The position numbers and the translations under genes were made by a program. From Varanus komodoensis (taxonomy: Eukaryota > Chordata > Lepidosauria > Squamata > Varanidae): DNA of 64,000 nucleotides. The stretch covers positions 10,550,803 to 10,614,802 of the forward strand of contig NW_025335856.1 in the NCBI RefSeq assembly GCF_004798865.1, read 5' to 3'. How positions within the stretch are numbered: position 1 is the stretch's first letter; each line of letters starts with the position of its first letter. Shown in pieces: positions 23,701 to 35,014 of the stretch. Under the pieces are notes generated by a model. That model searched no databases and was not told the DNA's origin. It was given only the letters and a program-made list of their open reading frames with translations.

Positions 23701-23925
23701 GAGAGCCAGTGTGGCGTAGTGGTTAAGAGCATGGGACTGGGACTCAGGTGATCTGGGTTCGATTGCCCGCTCGGCCATGGAGCAACTGGGTGACTTTGGG
23801 CCAGTCACAGACTCTCAGCCCCACCTACCTCACAGGGTTGTTGTTGTGGGGATAAGATGGAGGAGGAGAATGATGTAAGCTGCCTTGAGCCCTTTGTAGG
23901 AAAAAGGCAGGATATAAATTGGTAA
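23701..23925 (+). repeat. Sauria-type tRNA-derived SINE, near full length
   Basis: The head gagagccagtgtggcgtagt carries an RNA polymerase III A box (tggcgtagtgg, about 23711-23721) and a B box (ggttcgattgc, about 23757-23767). The conserved body follows: gggccagtcacagactctc and acctacctcacagggttg. The 3' region tgccttgagccc then ggcaggatataaatt resembles the BovB-like tail of this SINE group, ending in a short A run. It is the best preserved SINE in the window. No clear target-site duplication was found. The internal promoter may still be readable. Confidence 0.93.
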
Positions 23926-24843
23926 AAAAAAAGTAGGGAATGGGACCATAATATTATGCTGTGGGCCCCAGTGGACATCCCCATGTGGTGTTCTCAATGA
24001 AGCCATATCAAGTCCCTTAAGAGAAAAGGAGAAGGAATCGTAAATCAATAGCTGAACATCTTCACAAGCAGTGCCAATAAAGCATTGGAAAATGGGAGAC
24101 GTTTTTCCCCACATTAGAAATCATTTCAGCAGCAATTATTACACAATGAAAGGTACGGTCCTCCCACAATCATAACCTTGGAGAGGAACTTTTCTTGGCA
24201 AATGGTGCCCAATGGTTCATCTGTGATTAAAATTCACTGCAGTGTTCTGGGCACTCTTGTGTAGCAATGTCAACTAAGGCACCCCTCTTTACAGCAGCGA
24301 GCCTGTCCTTCAATATGCATGGAATAATTGATCCATCAACAAACGAACATTGTTATTTCTGAGCCATTTTTACTGTATAGTCATCCAAAGAGCACTACTG
24401 AAAGCTTTGCGGTCAAGATTTTGGTGTCACTCCATCAGGACCTATGATTCACATGCATTGGGAAAAAATCATTTATGAGAAACTGATTTGGCCCTAAAAG
24501 CGAAGATGGCATGGTCTTACATGACAACCAAGCTTTTGTACCTCAAGGGGGCTGATTTGGGGGCTTTGACAGACACAGAGGGCAGGGAAATGGCATTCAA
24601 TGTCTGTCGTGTGCCTATCAAAAAACAGAACAATAATGACTATAAAAGTCATTATATCTAAAAGCAGACTTTTCTTAAGAGTTTATCATGACCAGCATTA
24701 TGTCATTGTGAGATAAGACTACTAATTCATTCAGGGCATGGAACAAAGACATTTCCTCAAAATCCTTAAGAATTCCTTCTTAACTATGAAAGTTCATCGT
24801 GATTAATTAGCAAAATTCATTAGAGGCAGTAGCATTTGCTGTG
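23926..24843. other. Unclassified sequence; 24120-24560 and 24600-24840 possibly conserved non-coding
   Basis: No repeat signature. The two segments have unique, AT-moderate texture with motifs such as gattaattagcaaaattc and catggaataattgatc. Those are homeodomain- or POU-like by eye. Conservation is inferred, not seen. Confidence 0.3.
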
Positions 24844-24932
24844 CTTGCTTACTCAGAAATAAGTCCTGTTGTGTTTAATGAAACTTGCTCCCAGTTCAGG
24901 CAACTAGGAATTCAGCCTCATAGTGCAATCCC
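24844..24932 (+). repeat. Palindromic short repeat of the 'gtaagtcc...gcttactcc' type
   Basis: cttgcttactcagaaataag followed by tcctgttgtgtttaatgaaa, cttgctcccagttcagg and tagtgcaatccc matches the layout of a very common squamate element. That element reads 'cttactcagaagtaagtcc...gagttcaatggg...acttactcccaggtaagt...aggattgca'. Related pieces lie at 50745-50812 and perhaps 62231-62282. It has MITE-like inverted structure. Confidence 0.65.
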
Positions 24933-25761
24933 ATGAGCTATCCCAGAACCCACCAAACCTAGAGGGTGACAGGCATCCTCTGTATGGTGGGAGGATCATG
25001 GTGGCAAAGGTCACATCTGTGCCCCTCCCATCATGCAAAACACACAGCAGATTTCAGCCATCTGAGTGTTGGGCCACAGAAGGAAAGGAGCCTGAAGAGC
25101 CACGGGAATACTGCATATATTGGTGGAACATCTCTCTTCCTTGCCTTGTAAAGCTTTGCAACTTTGGAGCTGCAGCCAGCACAGTTCTTTCATCCGAGCT
25201 GCAAGGGCAGCAGGAGGCCAGTCTGAATGAAGGCACCCAACCCCAACCTAGGCCTGGTGTCTGAGGCTCTAAAGAGTCCTCTGGCCATCTAGACTTTTTC
25301 TAGCATAGAACTGCTGTGTCAGTTAATCAACTAATTATGATGTTAATAGCATGTTTGGACAGAAAGCAGAGTACAACCCCCACATTGTAGAATTGTTTGG
25401 TTTTCATTCATTTGTTTTTGTCTAACATGCAGAAGATGACACCCGAAAAGCATTTCTTCAAGTAATAAAATTGATTTCCCAATTGAACCAAAGGGTTTTT
25501 GAAATATAAAATATGTAGAAATAGTACAGGGGGCAGGAAACATCTCAGAAGACACAGTCCTTCATATTTTACAGAAATGAGGACAGATATTTTCAGAAAT
25601 TGTGTCTAGTGTATTATAGGAGTCTATCATAATGCTTCCCCCACCCCTGAAATTGTTTACTATGGAAACAGAACCTATTAATTCATTAACGGACTAGAAA
25701 AACTACTGTTCATTGCCAAGTATTTCTGAAGAGTACAGTTTTCTATTGGAAAGATACTCAC
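24933..25761. other. Unclassified sequence
   Basis: A 113-codon frame at 24923-25264 on + overlaps frames in other phases and on the minus strand. No domain is recognised and no repeat named. Confidence 0.4.
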
Positions 25762-25909
25762 GGGATGCGGTGTGCAATTTTGAAGTCTCCTGCTTGTACT
25801 TGGCCCTGTTAGCAAGTGCCTGGCAAGGGGCAAGGGACAACTCCCTTTTCTCTCCATCCTCAGCTTTAGCTGCTTCTTCCCTCCCTGCTAGACAGGCCTC
25901 CAAGTCCAT
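25762..25909 (-). other. Candidate exon on the minus strand, unknown protein
   Basis: On the minus strand an ATG at 25909 opens 49 codons that reach CCC|GTGAGTATC, a strong donor core, at 25762/25761. The peptide is charged, with REEAAKAEDGEKRELSLAP and then ANRAKYKQETSKLHTAS. The start context is mediocre (T at -3, G at +4) and no acceptor upstream is convincing, so it would have to be a first coding exon. The family is not recognised. Confidence 0.2.
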
Positions 25910-27504
25910 CCAGCCGGGGTTGTGTAAGTCAGCAAAACTCTAGCTAAAACTCCAGTTCTATCCTGAAGCTCATGGTGACTTGACTGGGAACGCATTGCTG
26001 TCCCCCATCCCACTCCTGTCTGCGTGAAAGTCCATGTGTTCTCATCATACGTACATTTGGGAAAATTCACAGCCAGTGTGTGCCTGTTTTTCTCACAATG
26101 ATGAAAGTGCATTTGGGCGTGCGCATGCTCGCACACACACACACGCACACATATAGTGGGCAGTGGGGGCAGGGCAGGGATTCTAATTGGCTAATCATGT
26201 GCCTTTCAACAGATCTAGTGATCACTCCATTTATTAAATGTAAATAAATCTGCATATCCCCAAAAGTCATTTTAAGTTACAGAAAGAAGCGTGCAATGTC
26301 TTACAATTTAATGAGCAGCTGCTGCTACTTGTTAAAAAGGAAAACATGTTCAGTACATTTTTATTCTGTGTATTATGTTCTTTTAAGTAGATGTTTTGTG
26401 AATTGCATTTAAAAATACATTGTGGTTTATGCTCCAGTGCTTGTTTTTGGGATGATTGGGCTAAATGGACATTGATCAGATCCAATTTTTGTCTTATAAA
26501 TGGGGTGGGGTTCAGGATGGACGAATCATTCTATATCTTGACTGTACTGGATTTGCACATATTCAGTCATATCAATTCTACGCAGTTTCAGAATCACAAA
26601 TTTGTATGTGTTGACATACATAACATTCCCAAACACAGACATTTTTTCTGCAACTTTCTCAGATATACACATTTTGTATGCAATTTTTTTGCATCAAGAA
26701 CTGCATTGCCAAATTCTGAGAGATGCACAGTCTGCAGGCTATCCCTGTGCTGAACTGTATAAGAGTTTGTGAATTAGGTTGGTTTGAGGATTAGATGAGA
26801 TTTAATCCAAAGTAAATGAGATTTAAACCAATTCTAGATTGTGTTCATACCTGAAAACCCACAAATTTATTTTTTCTTGGTTTGGGGTTTCATTTATGGG
26901 TTTTTGTTTGTTTGTTTGCTTTATATTGTCTGGTTTTATTGTTTACTTTTGTGAATTTGTAGAAAGGCAGGACACAGCCATTTCACTGAATAAATATAAG
27001 CCCTGTACACACCAAGATGGGGTCTCTATGTTTTTTCCCCCACGGTTGCTTTGTTTGATGTTGGCCTTTTGCATTTCTTCCACGTGCTTTTAGATGCCTC
27101 AGTGCCTGTGATGTTTTGGTTCCTTCTGCTAATTCCTCGGTGCCACATCCTTTCATCCTGGGTTTGGGTTCATCACGCTTGATCCTAAATCTGGCTGTGA
27201 CACAGAGAGATGCAGGGGGAAAGATAGCTCCTTTTTTGGCTGCAGGGCCTCATGTTATTTCCATTTAAAAGATTATTGTGAAATGGCTGTCTTGGCATAT
27301 TTGCATAATTAAAGGTCTACAACGTTGTGTGCCAGTGTTATAGAAATAATATTCTTTTTTTAACAAATGAAGGAAGTAGGAAGTTATGCCATGCATTTCA
27401 GACATGGAGAAGTCTCCCCTTTTCAGGAAAATCTGTGCTGCAATATATTTAACTTGCTGTTCTTGTTGCAAATTGTTATTATTATCTCTATTGCCCAATA
27501 GCAA
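25910..27504. other. Unclassified sequence
   Basis: Contains a CA run near 26131-26148. A possible LINE-type 3' tail lies around 26930-27000 (attgtttacttttgtgaatt, agaaaggcaggacacag, actgaataaatat), which is too weak to name. A tract of 'tttgcacatattc' and 'atatacacattttgtatgca' phrases around 26540-26760 resembles 63060-63480 in texture. Confidence 0.35.
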
Positions 27505-27615
27505 AAGTCTGGACATGCACATGGTAGGCATGTCATGAGTGGAACTGGCTGGAGCCAGTGGTTGGACTAGATGGCCTGGGAGACACCTTCTGACTAGTTC
27601 TGTTTCTATGTTCTA
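27505..27615 (+). repeat. CR1-like LINE terminal fragment, TTTCTATG-tail subfamily
   Basis: ctggacatgcacatggtagg, the gttggactagatggcctggg box and the terminal ctgtttctatgttcta match 42600-42731 almost word for word, and the antisense copy at 8331. Only the last 110 bp of the element are present, a severe 5' truncation. Confidence 0.88.
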
Positions 27616-29249
27616 AGTTCTCTGGGCAATTCACAAAAATATAAGAGCATTCCTCCCCTCATCCCCATAATCCTGGATGATATATGGAGCTTGATATAAG
27701 TTAGAAACCCCTAGACCTAACTCATTGTCTTACAGTTCCTAGGGAGAGAAGAAATGAATATGAATGGCTAGTTCCACTTAGGGAAGGAGAAATCAGTTTC
27801 CTGTTCATGTTAATTCCACCATGCATTCATTTATAAATTAACTCAGTACCATTTCTATATTAATTTGTGGTTATCTGTTTTCTGAGCCAAAGTGCCATTG
27901 CAAAATTTAGAGAAATCTGAAATCATAAGAATAACTATGTTCTGATCTGCACATCAGCCAGGAGAGGCGCAACAGGTCAGTTTGCTTCAGAATCCACAAG
28001 ATCAAAATCTTCAAGCACCCTTACTTACTTTTGTTGTCTCTCTGTGGCCATTTCAGGAATGTGGTTTTTCCTATTTGCATTTAAATAGAAATATAGGTTT
28101 CATCCAACTTCCTTTACCTGATGGACATGTATATAATCATCTTAGACAGGCTACAGGAATCCTAAGCCTATGTTCAAGACCAGTGCTGCAGTGGAGGTGG
28201 ACTAAATCTTATTTTATTATATTTATTTACATCCTTCCTATTCCCAGTAATTGGCTCAGTACAGACCATATGGTAGCATTTTTGCTTGAAAGGACACCTG
28301 GAGTACAGTGCAGCATATTTTGGAAAAGGGTTCTCTGACTCCCCACACAAAAGAGCATCTCCTGAAGCAATCGGGAGCCTTCATATTGTTCTTTCTTTGG
28401 TGCCTCGGGGATGCACTAGGCGTGATGATTCTATGACAGGAACCATGGAGCTCCTTTGGCAAAGAATTTCCAGCTGAAAAGGGGCATCTCTGGACCACAG
28501 CTGAGCAGCTGCATCCTGAGCTAGCTCCTGACTCTGGACCAGCCTTAACAAAGGCCTTGAATGCAGTGTGGACAGTAAGAGCTATCTAAGAGCTGGGCAA
28601 GCTGCTGCATGCTCGCCAAAATTATGAGGCTGGGCTAGCCGCTGTCATAACTCAACATAATCACGTCTTCCTGGACTGCCCCAGCCCTGCCTCTCTGCTG
28701 GTCCCTAACCAGTGTTGTAACATCTCCTTTATCGGTATTTCAGTGTGTGTGGAGGGGGGGAGGGGCATTGGTATATTTTATGGCATTTTAGAAAAATGTA
28801 GCCTAAAACTGGGGATGCCGATCAAGTTTTATAGTTTGACATAAAAAGTAACCCTTTAGAGTAAGGCGAGCCTGTTAAAATGAAATAAAGATGAAAGACG
28901 TCTGAAATGAATGTGAAAGAGAAAAAGTGAAGCAATATATTCTTAAATAGACCCAAGACTGTGGTAAAATGATATGGTATGATCAGTGAGAATACTCATG
29001 GAAGTACTTTATTTTTTTTCTTTCTGTTCTACATTAAGAAAAAACTGTGTTACAATAATGACAAATGAGTACATCACCTCATATAAACTAGTAAACATTA
29101 CTGGAAAGTACAGCAGCCCTGTGTGTTAGAAATTTATGAGAAACCATTTTTCCCTCAGTAGACTGTGGACATGCTCATTAGCAAAACCTTTTGGGCAAAT
29201 ATTCTAAGAAATAATATTCTACAAACCAGGTTAAATCAGAGCCCTGGTC
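27616..29249. other. Unclassified sequence
   Basis: No gene. attttattatatttatttac followed by atccttcctattcccag at about 28205-28248 could be the antisense end of a LINE or SINE tail, but it is too short to assign. A G-rich run lies at 28752-28765. Confidence 0.4.
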
Positions 29250-29480
29250 TGTTATTGTATTTCCTTGGATACACTAGAGATATAAGAAGGGAATTGAGAG
29301 AAATGATCTCAAATTTGATTGTCACAGTCAGTATTTGCTATGCAAAGTACTGGAGGACTGACAACGTTCCGTGCATAAGGGAATGGCGGTGTAGGTTGCT
29401 TGATTATGCTACAATGGCTAAACCATCAAATAATGGGGAAATGCAAAAAGGGAGAGAGCAGGTGACCACTTTGTAAAATA
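29250..29480 (+). repeat. L1-clade LINE ORF2 C-terminus
   Basis: The frame at 29165-29476 ends with IVTVSICYAKYWRTDNVPC, IREWRCRLLDYATMAK and a stop shortly after. This is the 'A-R-x-x-I-A-x-x-W-K...I-P-T-x-x-E-W...Y-A-x-M-A-K' layout typical of the last 60 residues of lizard L1 ORF2. The first part of the frame is less similar. It is a 5'-truncated copy, separate from the one at 20230. Confidence 0.75.
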
Positions 29481-29809
29481 TTAACTCAAAGTCATAGATG
29501 TCTCTTAATTATTTATTTGTTTAGGAGAGGAAGAATATTAATATATAACATGCTTGACACTCATTTTGAACTTAATACGATGTTACTTGAGCAAACTAGT
29601 TTGTGTATTTTGAAAGAGGCTGTTGCGTGGGGGAAAGGTAGGGCAATTCTAGTTCTCTGCCACTTTTGGAGACATTCAAATTGGTGGGAGATGGAGTGTG
29701 GCAGAGGCAGCCTGGGACTCCTCCGGTGACCTGCCTTGCCTCCATTCAGTATCTATCATCCTGATTGAGTCGTAAAGACTGACTGGCTTTATTTAATCTG
29801 GGACCCACT
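29481..29809. other. L1 3' flank or unclassified sequence
   Basis: Probably includes the L1 3' UTR at first. No poly(A) tail is visible. No gene. Confidence 0.35.
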
Positions 29810-29890
29810 TGCTTGTCTTTCTTTCAGTCCAGGATACTCACAAAGCTCCTCCTCCAGCACCGTATTTCAAACACATCATTTCCCACTGCT
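29810..29890 (-). repeat. BovB/RTE LINE scrap, antisense
   Basis: The plus-strand phrase tccaggatactcacaaagct followed by cctccagcaccgtatttcaa is the antisense form of a well-known BovB/RTE internal segment in squamates (tcctccagcaccatatttcaaa). Only about 80 bp can be aligned by eye. A strong splice-acceptor mimic (gtctttctttcag|) lies at its left edge and AAG|GTGGGC at its right. Confidence 0.6.
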
Positions 29891-31124
29891 TGCAGCTACC
29901 AAGGTGGGCTTCTTCATAATAAAAGTTTGCTTGAATCTGCAAGATGTCACTCCCGAATTTGTTAACGATGGTGCCTGACATTCTTCCATAATGCCTCAAT
30001 ATCAACTTTATGGCTATGTTGCCAATGCAGGTGTGCTTTCATGCAAACTATTGTAAATGCTGTGATGTTGCAAGATATTGATGAAAGATACTGGAGATGC
30101 TGCTTTTTCTTTCCCAATGCTGTTTTCACATACTTTGCCTGCTTGTCTGAAATTACTTTGCCTCCTTAGAACCCAAGACGTTTGATTCTAAACTCACAAC
30201 TCAGAGCATGTGTGCACACACATGCACGTACATGCAGGCGTTGATGCTTTAATCAACTATGCCCTCTCATATGGAGGAGGTCAATGCGCAACCAGCACTA
30301 AGCACATAGAACCCTTTCCCAGAGTAGCTGAGCATGAGTATGTTGGGGAAGTACTCCTGTTGCAAATGTCGTCAGTGGCCCGTCACATAGTCCATGTCTT
30401 AAACTTTGAAAGACTGTGGGAGCCCAGGCCCCTATTGGTGAGTGTTGCAGGACTTCCACATCCTTTCAGTGTGTAGGACATGGGGAATGGTTCCTTAGTG
30501 TGCATAGGAACCATGAGCAAGAAACACCTGAAATTCACACTCATCCACAAATGTATTGAATAGCTTTATGCAACCACAGTTGTCTCAGCCAAAGCTTGCC
30601 ATGTGGGGGCAGGGGAACAAAACAAAGTCTTGCCTACCATACTGGGACGATGCAGAGATTAATAAGATGTCATATGTGAAACGCTCTGAAACTGGCCTTA
30701 TAGTTATTAAGATTTAAATATTTCATGCAAAACATGAGTTGACAGAAAGTAATGTAGACAGACCTAAAACTGTGTGCATGTGAAAAAGTAGTCAGACACG
30801 GCCTGGACAGATCATAATTGACCTGGGTTTCTCACAGAATGCACAGCTATGAAAATGTGTGGTGGCATTCAGAATTTGCAAAATGATGATTCAGGGGATG
30901 TGAAATGAGCAGTGGGAAGCATCAGGTCCATGACCTCACCACACCCACTTTAACTGGAAGTTTCCCGGTCTACCAGACAAGATAGTAAGCTGCACTTTGC
31001 TACAAATTAGAAGCAGAAATGTCTAATCTACTAACCCTTGTGCATTGGAAAAAGAAAGTAAGGATCCTATAAGCCCAAGATCACTGATGCTTGAGCCTGG
31101 TCCTATGAGACAAACCATGCTTTG
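29891..31124. other. Unclassified sequence
   Basis: No repeat family or gene recognised. A short alternating CA/TG tract lies around 30208-30235. Confidence 0.4.
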
Positions 31125-31246
31125 GAGCAGGGACTGGAAATGTGCAGGCCTCCAGCTCTTCCCAGATCGAGTTCCCATTAGCTCTAGCCCACCTGGCCAA
31201 CAGCTCTAGCCCAAAACTTCTGGAGGGCCACATGTTGCCCTGCTCT
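31125..31246. repeat. hAT-like MITE, gcaggg...tggcctccag type
   Basis: The left end gcagggactggaaatgtgca followed by ggcctccag pairs with the right end cttctggagggccacatgtt then gccctgctctg as imperfect terminal inverted repeats. The interior has gttcccattagctctagccc in place of the usual 'actacaactcccat'. It belongs to the same family as 56170-56292. No coding capacity. Confidence 0.75.
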
Positions 31247-31771
31247 GTTCTGGGGGATTGCCTGAATTGACTTTTATCTTCTGTAAAGTGTGAAACAGGC
31301 CTCAATCATTTTGATAAGGGATTGAGCGTGCTAAGCACTGAACTCTGTGAGCCCAGCTAAGAAGTCATATTGCCGATCAGTGGAACGTAAACCCAGGCAG
31401 ATGTTTAGGAGGATTTGCTTTGAGATCAAGCAGTTTGTTATAATTCTGCCACAGGGAACTGCAGATAGGAATGACAAATGGCAAATGAGTGATGTTTGAG
31501 CCAGCAGTAAAAAGACAGGCCCTTCCATCATTTGCAAGCCACACAAACAGAAGAGGTTCCCTCAGACTGCAGGGCAGTAATGAAGCCTGAAGGGGCTGCA
31601 TTGGGCTTCAGTGTAATTGCCTGGGATTGCTCCTCCATGAGAGGAGAACACAATGATACAGATCGAATGGCGGGAGTGGTGTGTCAGAAAGCAGCAGTGA
31701 CTAAAAAGTGACTGACTGAAATTATTGTATTCACAAGGAAAGTTAACACTGAACTGAAATTTTCCTTTCAG

Positions 31772-31854
31772 AGAAATTCATTGGAAGGCAACGAAATTCT
31801 TGGAAAACCTCCAGGAAGATGGAGGCCTTCATGTGCTTGGCACTGGCCTTCGAG
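31772..31854 (+). other. Candidate exon with strong splice sites (83 nt)
   Basis: gaaattttcctttcag| is followed by 83 nt and CGAG|GTATGT, both close to consensus. All three frames are open across it, so coding cannot be decided. An ATG in strong context (gaagATGG) at 31819 would give MEAFMCLALAFE before the donor, so a 5' UTR plus start is one option. A non-coding RNA exon is another. No homology is recognised. Confidence 0.28.
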
Positions 31855-31999
31855 GTATGTATGGATGTGCAATGTTGGGAATTCCACTCTGATTAAGCTT
31901 GATGGGATCGCAGGCTGTTTCTGTTCTGGGAAACAGGAACAGACTATAGCTTATTTTTACATGTAGTTCCAAAAATGATGATTTGTATAAGTTAGATCA

Positions 32000-32043
32000 C
32001 CTCTCCTCCTCCTCCTCCTCCTCCTCCTCCTCCTCCTCCTCTT
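32000..32043. repeat. (CTC)n trinucleotide repeat adjoining cttttgcag
   Basis: About 14 uninterrupted CTC units form a pure pyrimidine tract followed directly by cttttgcag|g, which makes a near-ideal splice acceptor on the plus strand. The next bases hold no long open frame. Length variation here could alter acceptor strength if the region is transcribed. Confidence 0.95.
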
Positions 32044-32049
32044 TTGCAG

Positions 32050-33416
32050 GGAATCTTAACATTTGTAGAAATGGGCTGATATTTTCTTTTAAATGGTGAT
32101 CCTGTTAAAGTGCATATGAAGGAAGTCCGCCTCTCCACTGTGCCGTCCACAAAAGCATGTCCCCATATTTAAATAGAGCTCTGTCAGTTTCTTTCTCTCC
32201 ATATACTACTTAATTTAGCACAACAGAGTTGTATTCCATGTTTGCCAAAGCACTTATTAATTCCCCCACTTTTCCTCTTCTCACAGGAAGCTCCAAATTG
32301 GATGATGTAATAGACAAGGGCGGTCTGAGGCGGAATCCACTACAAAGTAGTCATTGTGCCCAGCTGGTAACAATTATGGGTGATTTTGCTTGAAGTATCA
32401 CCCATATGTTGCACTGGGGAGAAACTGGCACCTCCAGTAAATAGTTTCAGCTAGTTGGTGATGGAGAACGCCCTTCCTTGCTTGAGGCTGTGGACAGTTG
32501 CTGGCAGGTGGATGGACAAGTGGACTAAGCCATTTGTACATCCAATTCCAAAAAGGTTAAGAAAATGCTCTTCTCCAAACTTGGAAAAGTGCATCTTGTA
32601 AAGGGGATATTTAAAGAACAAAGCAAAGACAGGGTGGCGGGGGGGGGGGGAGAGAGAGACTAGTATTAAGTCTATTTCTGTTTCTTTTCAGCACCAGATA
32701 CACTAAAAACTTCCTTCCATGAAAATCTCTGAAACACCTTAGACAAATCTGATAGCCTTTAAGTGGTCTGAAATGTGGAAGAATGTCTACATGATATATT
32801 CTATTCTCTGTTCCGTTCCTGATATTGCTCAGTCAATTATTTTTCTTCAGCAGTGTTTTTAACCATCTTGTGATCTTTCACAACCTCATCCTCCCCCAGA
32901 AAGAACAATGCATCCTAAGAAAGGGTTCCCTTCAGCATGGGTGAGATTTGGAGCCACGCATTAGAATTTAGAATTGCTGACATCTCTAGCAGAAGACAAA
33001 AGGATCAGCTAAGCCCCAAAACAAGGTTACCTATAGCAAAAGTGAGTAGCACCTGGGGCAACTCGATTAATTTGAATCAGTCAGCAGTCTGCTTTTCTCA
33101 TTCCAGCTGTCAACTTCTACCCTCAGAACCGAAGAAGAAACATGGCAGAGAGCAGGACAGAGAGAGAGGGGGTGAACACATGCACACTTGCCACCATGAG
33201 CTGAACGCATTCGTGCCTGCAGGGCAGCTGCCAGGGTCCCAGACACCTGTGACACACATTCTGGCTCCTTTTCAAGAACAGCGTGGATCTGAGAGCTGCC
33301 ATTTCCATTCCCCACAATGCCCCAGTTGCAGCATCACTGCACAAAATGAATATATCATGTGTTCATTGATGAGTTGATTTCACCGCATTTCTGTATTGAT
33401 GTTGGTCCCTTGGAGT
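32050..33416. other. Unclassified sequence
   Basis: No gene. A homopolymeric G run of about a dozen bases lies at 32638-32650, followed by GA units. A 146-codon plus frame at 32937-33377 overlaps minus-strand frames and has no recognisable domain. Confidence 0.4.
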
Positions 33417-33516
33417 TCATAGACTCATAGAACATTAGAGTTGGAAGGGGCCATGAAGGCCATCAGGTCCAACACCCTGCTGTTGCAGGACACCAACCTG
33501 CACCATCCCACTGAGT
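33417..33516 (-). repeat. CR1 LINE 3' terminus, ATTCTATGA-tail subfamily
   Basis: The antisense end tcatagactcatagaacatt is followed by agagttggaaggggccatga, aggccatcaggtcca and cctgctgttgcaggacacca. It is the reverse complement of the 3' UTR at 14940-15029. Only the last 100 bp are present. Confidence 0.93.
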
Positions 33517-35014
33517 TCCATGGATCAGCTGGAACATGCGGTGTCTTTGAGGCAAGGAAGGCAGGAGAGTGAGCATGGATTTGCACAATGTTGTAGACTG
33601 CCTTGCATCTTGGGGAAGCCACCTGAATTTGACCAATCCCGCGTGATATGGACAGCACTAAATTGAATTCACACCGGCCATAGCAGATGTGCAGATACCC
33701 TTTATAAATGAAGCAAAACACCATCACCGAATTGTGATTGTGGGACCAAAAGACAACCTATCCAACATAAGTGCCAAAGTGCCAATAGAGCTTTTAAAGG
33801 AGAGTTTGCTGATTTCCTAGTGGTGCAAACAAAGCAAAAAATTAATTTAGAGATATGTTTATAATGTTTTGGACCTTATATTTTGTATGTCATGTTTTTA
33901 TGCCTGCAGTTTTTTTTTTTTTAACTGAAGTGTGATGTGAATGCCCCATACAATAAAATGCACATCAAGCAAGTATGGAGGACGGCCAAGGCCATACAAG
34001 CAGGTTCCCCAATTTGTCCTCTTTTTCCTTCCTGTTCCCAGCTACCATCTCCCTTTAAGCAGTGCTATACTAGCTCTCTGCTCGCGTTGAAGGGTTTGTT
34101 CCCATATTAGCTCTATATGCTCATTTTTCTGCCATCTCTGTACAGTCTTTTTTATTATTATAGTAGGTGAGAATTTGCTAAAAGGAGTAATTAGTTTGAA
34201 AGGGAAGTACAGAAATTCTCCAAGTTAGCAAGAATGCCTGACTACCCAAAAACACATTTCTGGTGATTGTTAAGATTGGAAGGTTACAGTCTGGGCCATG
34301 TGATTTGCGGACAGTGCATGGCTTTCCTTTGGGTTGAACTGGTTACCCACCCAGAAACATGCAACATGGTGGGGATAAACCAGGGAGGTCTTCGTTATGC
34401 ACCTTCAAGGTATGGCTGAGAAGGAGGGAGACAGCTGAGTAGGTTCACCCAAATTCTGGCTAGTTCTGAAATTTGGGTTTTTGTTCCAATGCTTACACAC
34501 ATGCAAACCTTAAGGTGGATTTCACAATCACCAAACAAACAGGACCTAATTCACCCAAACCTATCTCTTTATCTTCTGCACTGGGTGTGATTGACAGTTT
34601 TCATACCACTCTAAGATGCTACATATGAAGCATGTATAAGTAGAACACTTTGGCATCTTCTCTCTAAAATTTGGATTCACTTTAGAATGGTAAGTTGGGC
34701 CTGAACAACCAGAATGAAAACTTTCATGCTAGTGAAATAATAGCCTTTGCGCCATTCTGTCAATAATCTGTAGTAAATTTACTAATTTGATTGCAACTTC
34801 AAGCAATTAGGCCCAATACCGATTCCTTCATTAGTACCATACTGTCTGCTTTTTATTTATGGAGGGACTGCTTTCACTTTTAAATGCCTTTTCTCTCTGC
34901 TTGCTAATGAAAAAGAAAGAAAAAAAGACAAGACTAAACTAATAGGGCAATGGTATGGTCCCTGGGAAGGTGTCCTAGAAGTCATAAAATATGGTGTCTC
35001 TTCCTCCATTCTAG
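33517..35014. other. Unclassified sequence; 34690-34870 possibly conserved non-coding
   Basis: A T homopolymer lies near 33909-33921. From about 34774 one plus frame stays open without a stop into 35229, but it begins in AT-rich sequence with no start codon and reads like chance until about 35015. The 34690-34870 part has a caattaggcccaataccg core that looks non-repetitive. Confidence 0.35.

Noticed and set aside
23701-23775. tRNA gene suggested by A and B boxes
   Set aside because: The following body and tail identify it as the head of a Sauria-type SINE. No cloverleaf acceptor pairing is evident.
29828-29903. 76-nt segment with strong acceptor and donor as a host exon
   Set aside because: The sequence matches antisense BovB, so the open frames and splice edges are more likely incidental. 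Kept only as an exonisation question.
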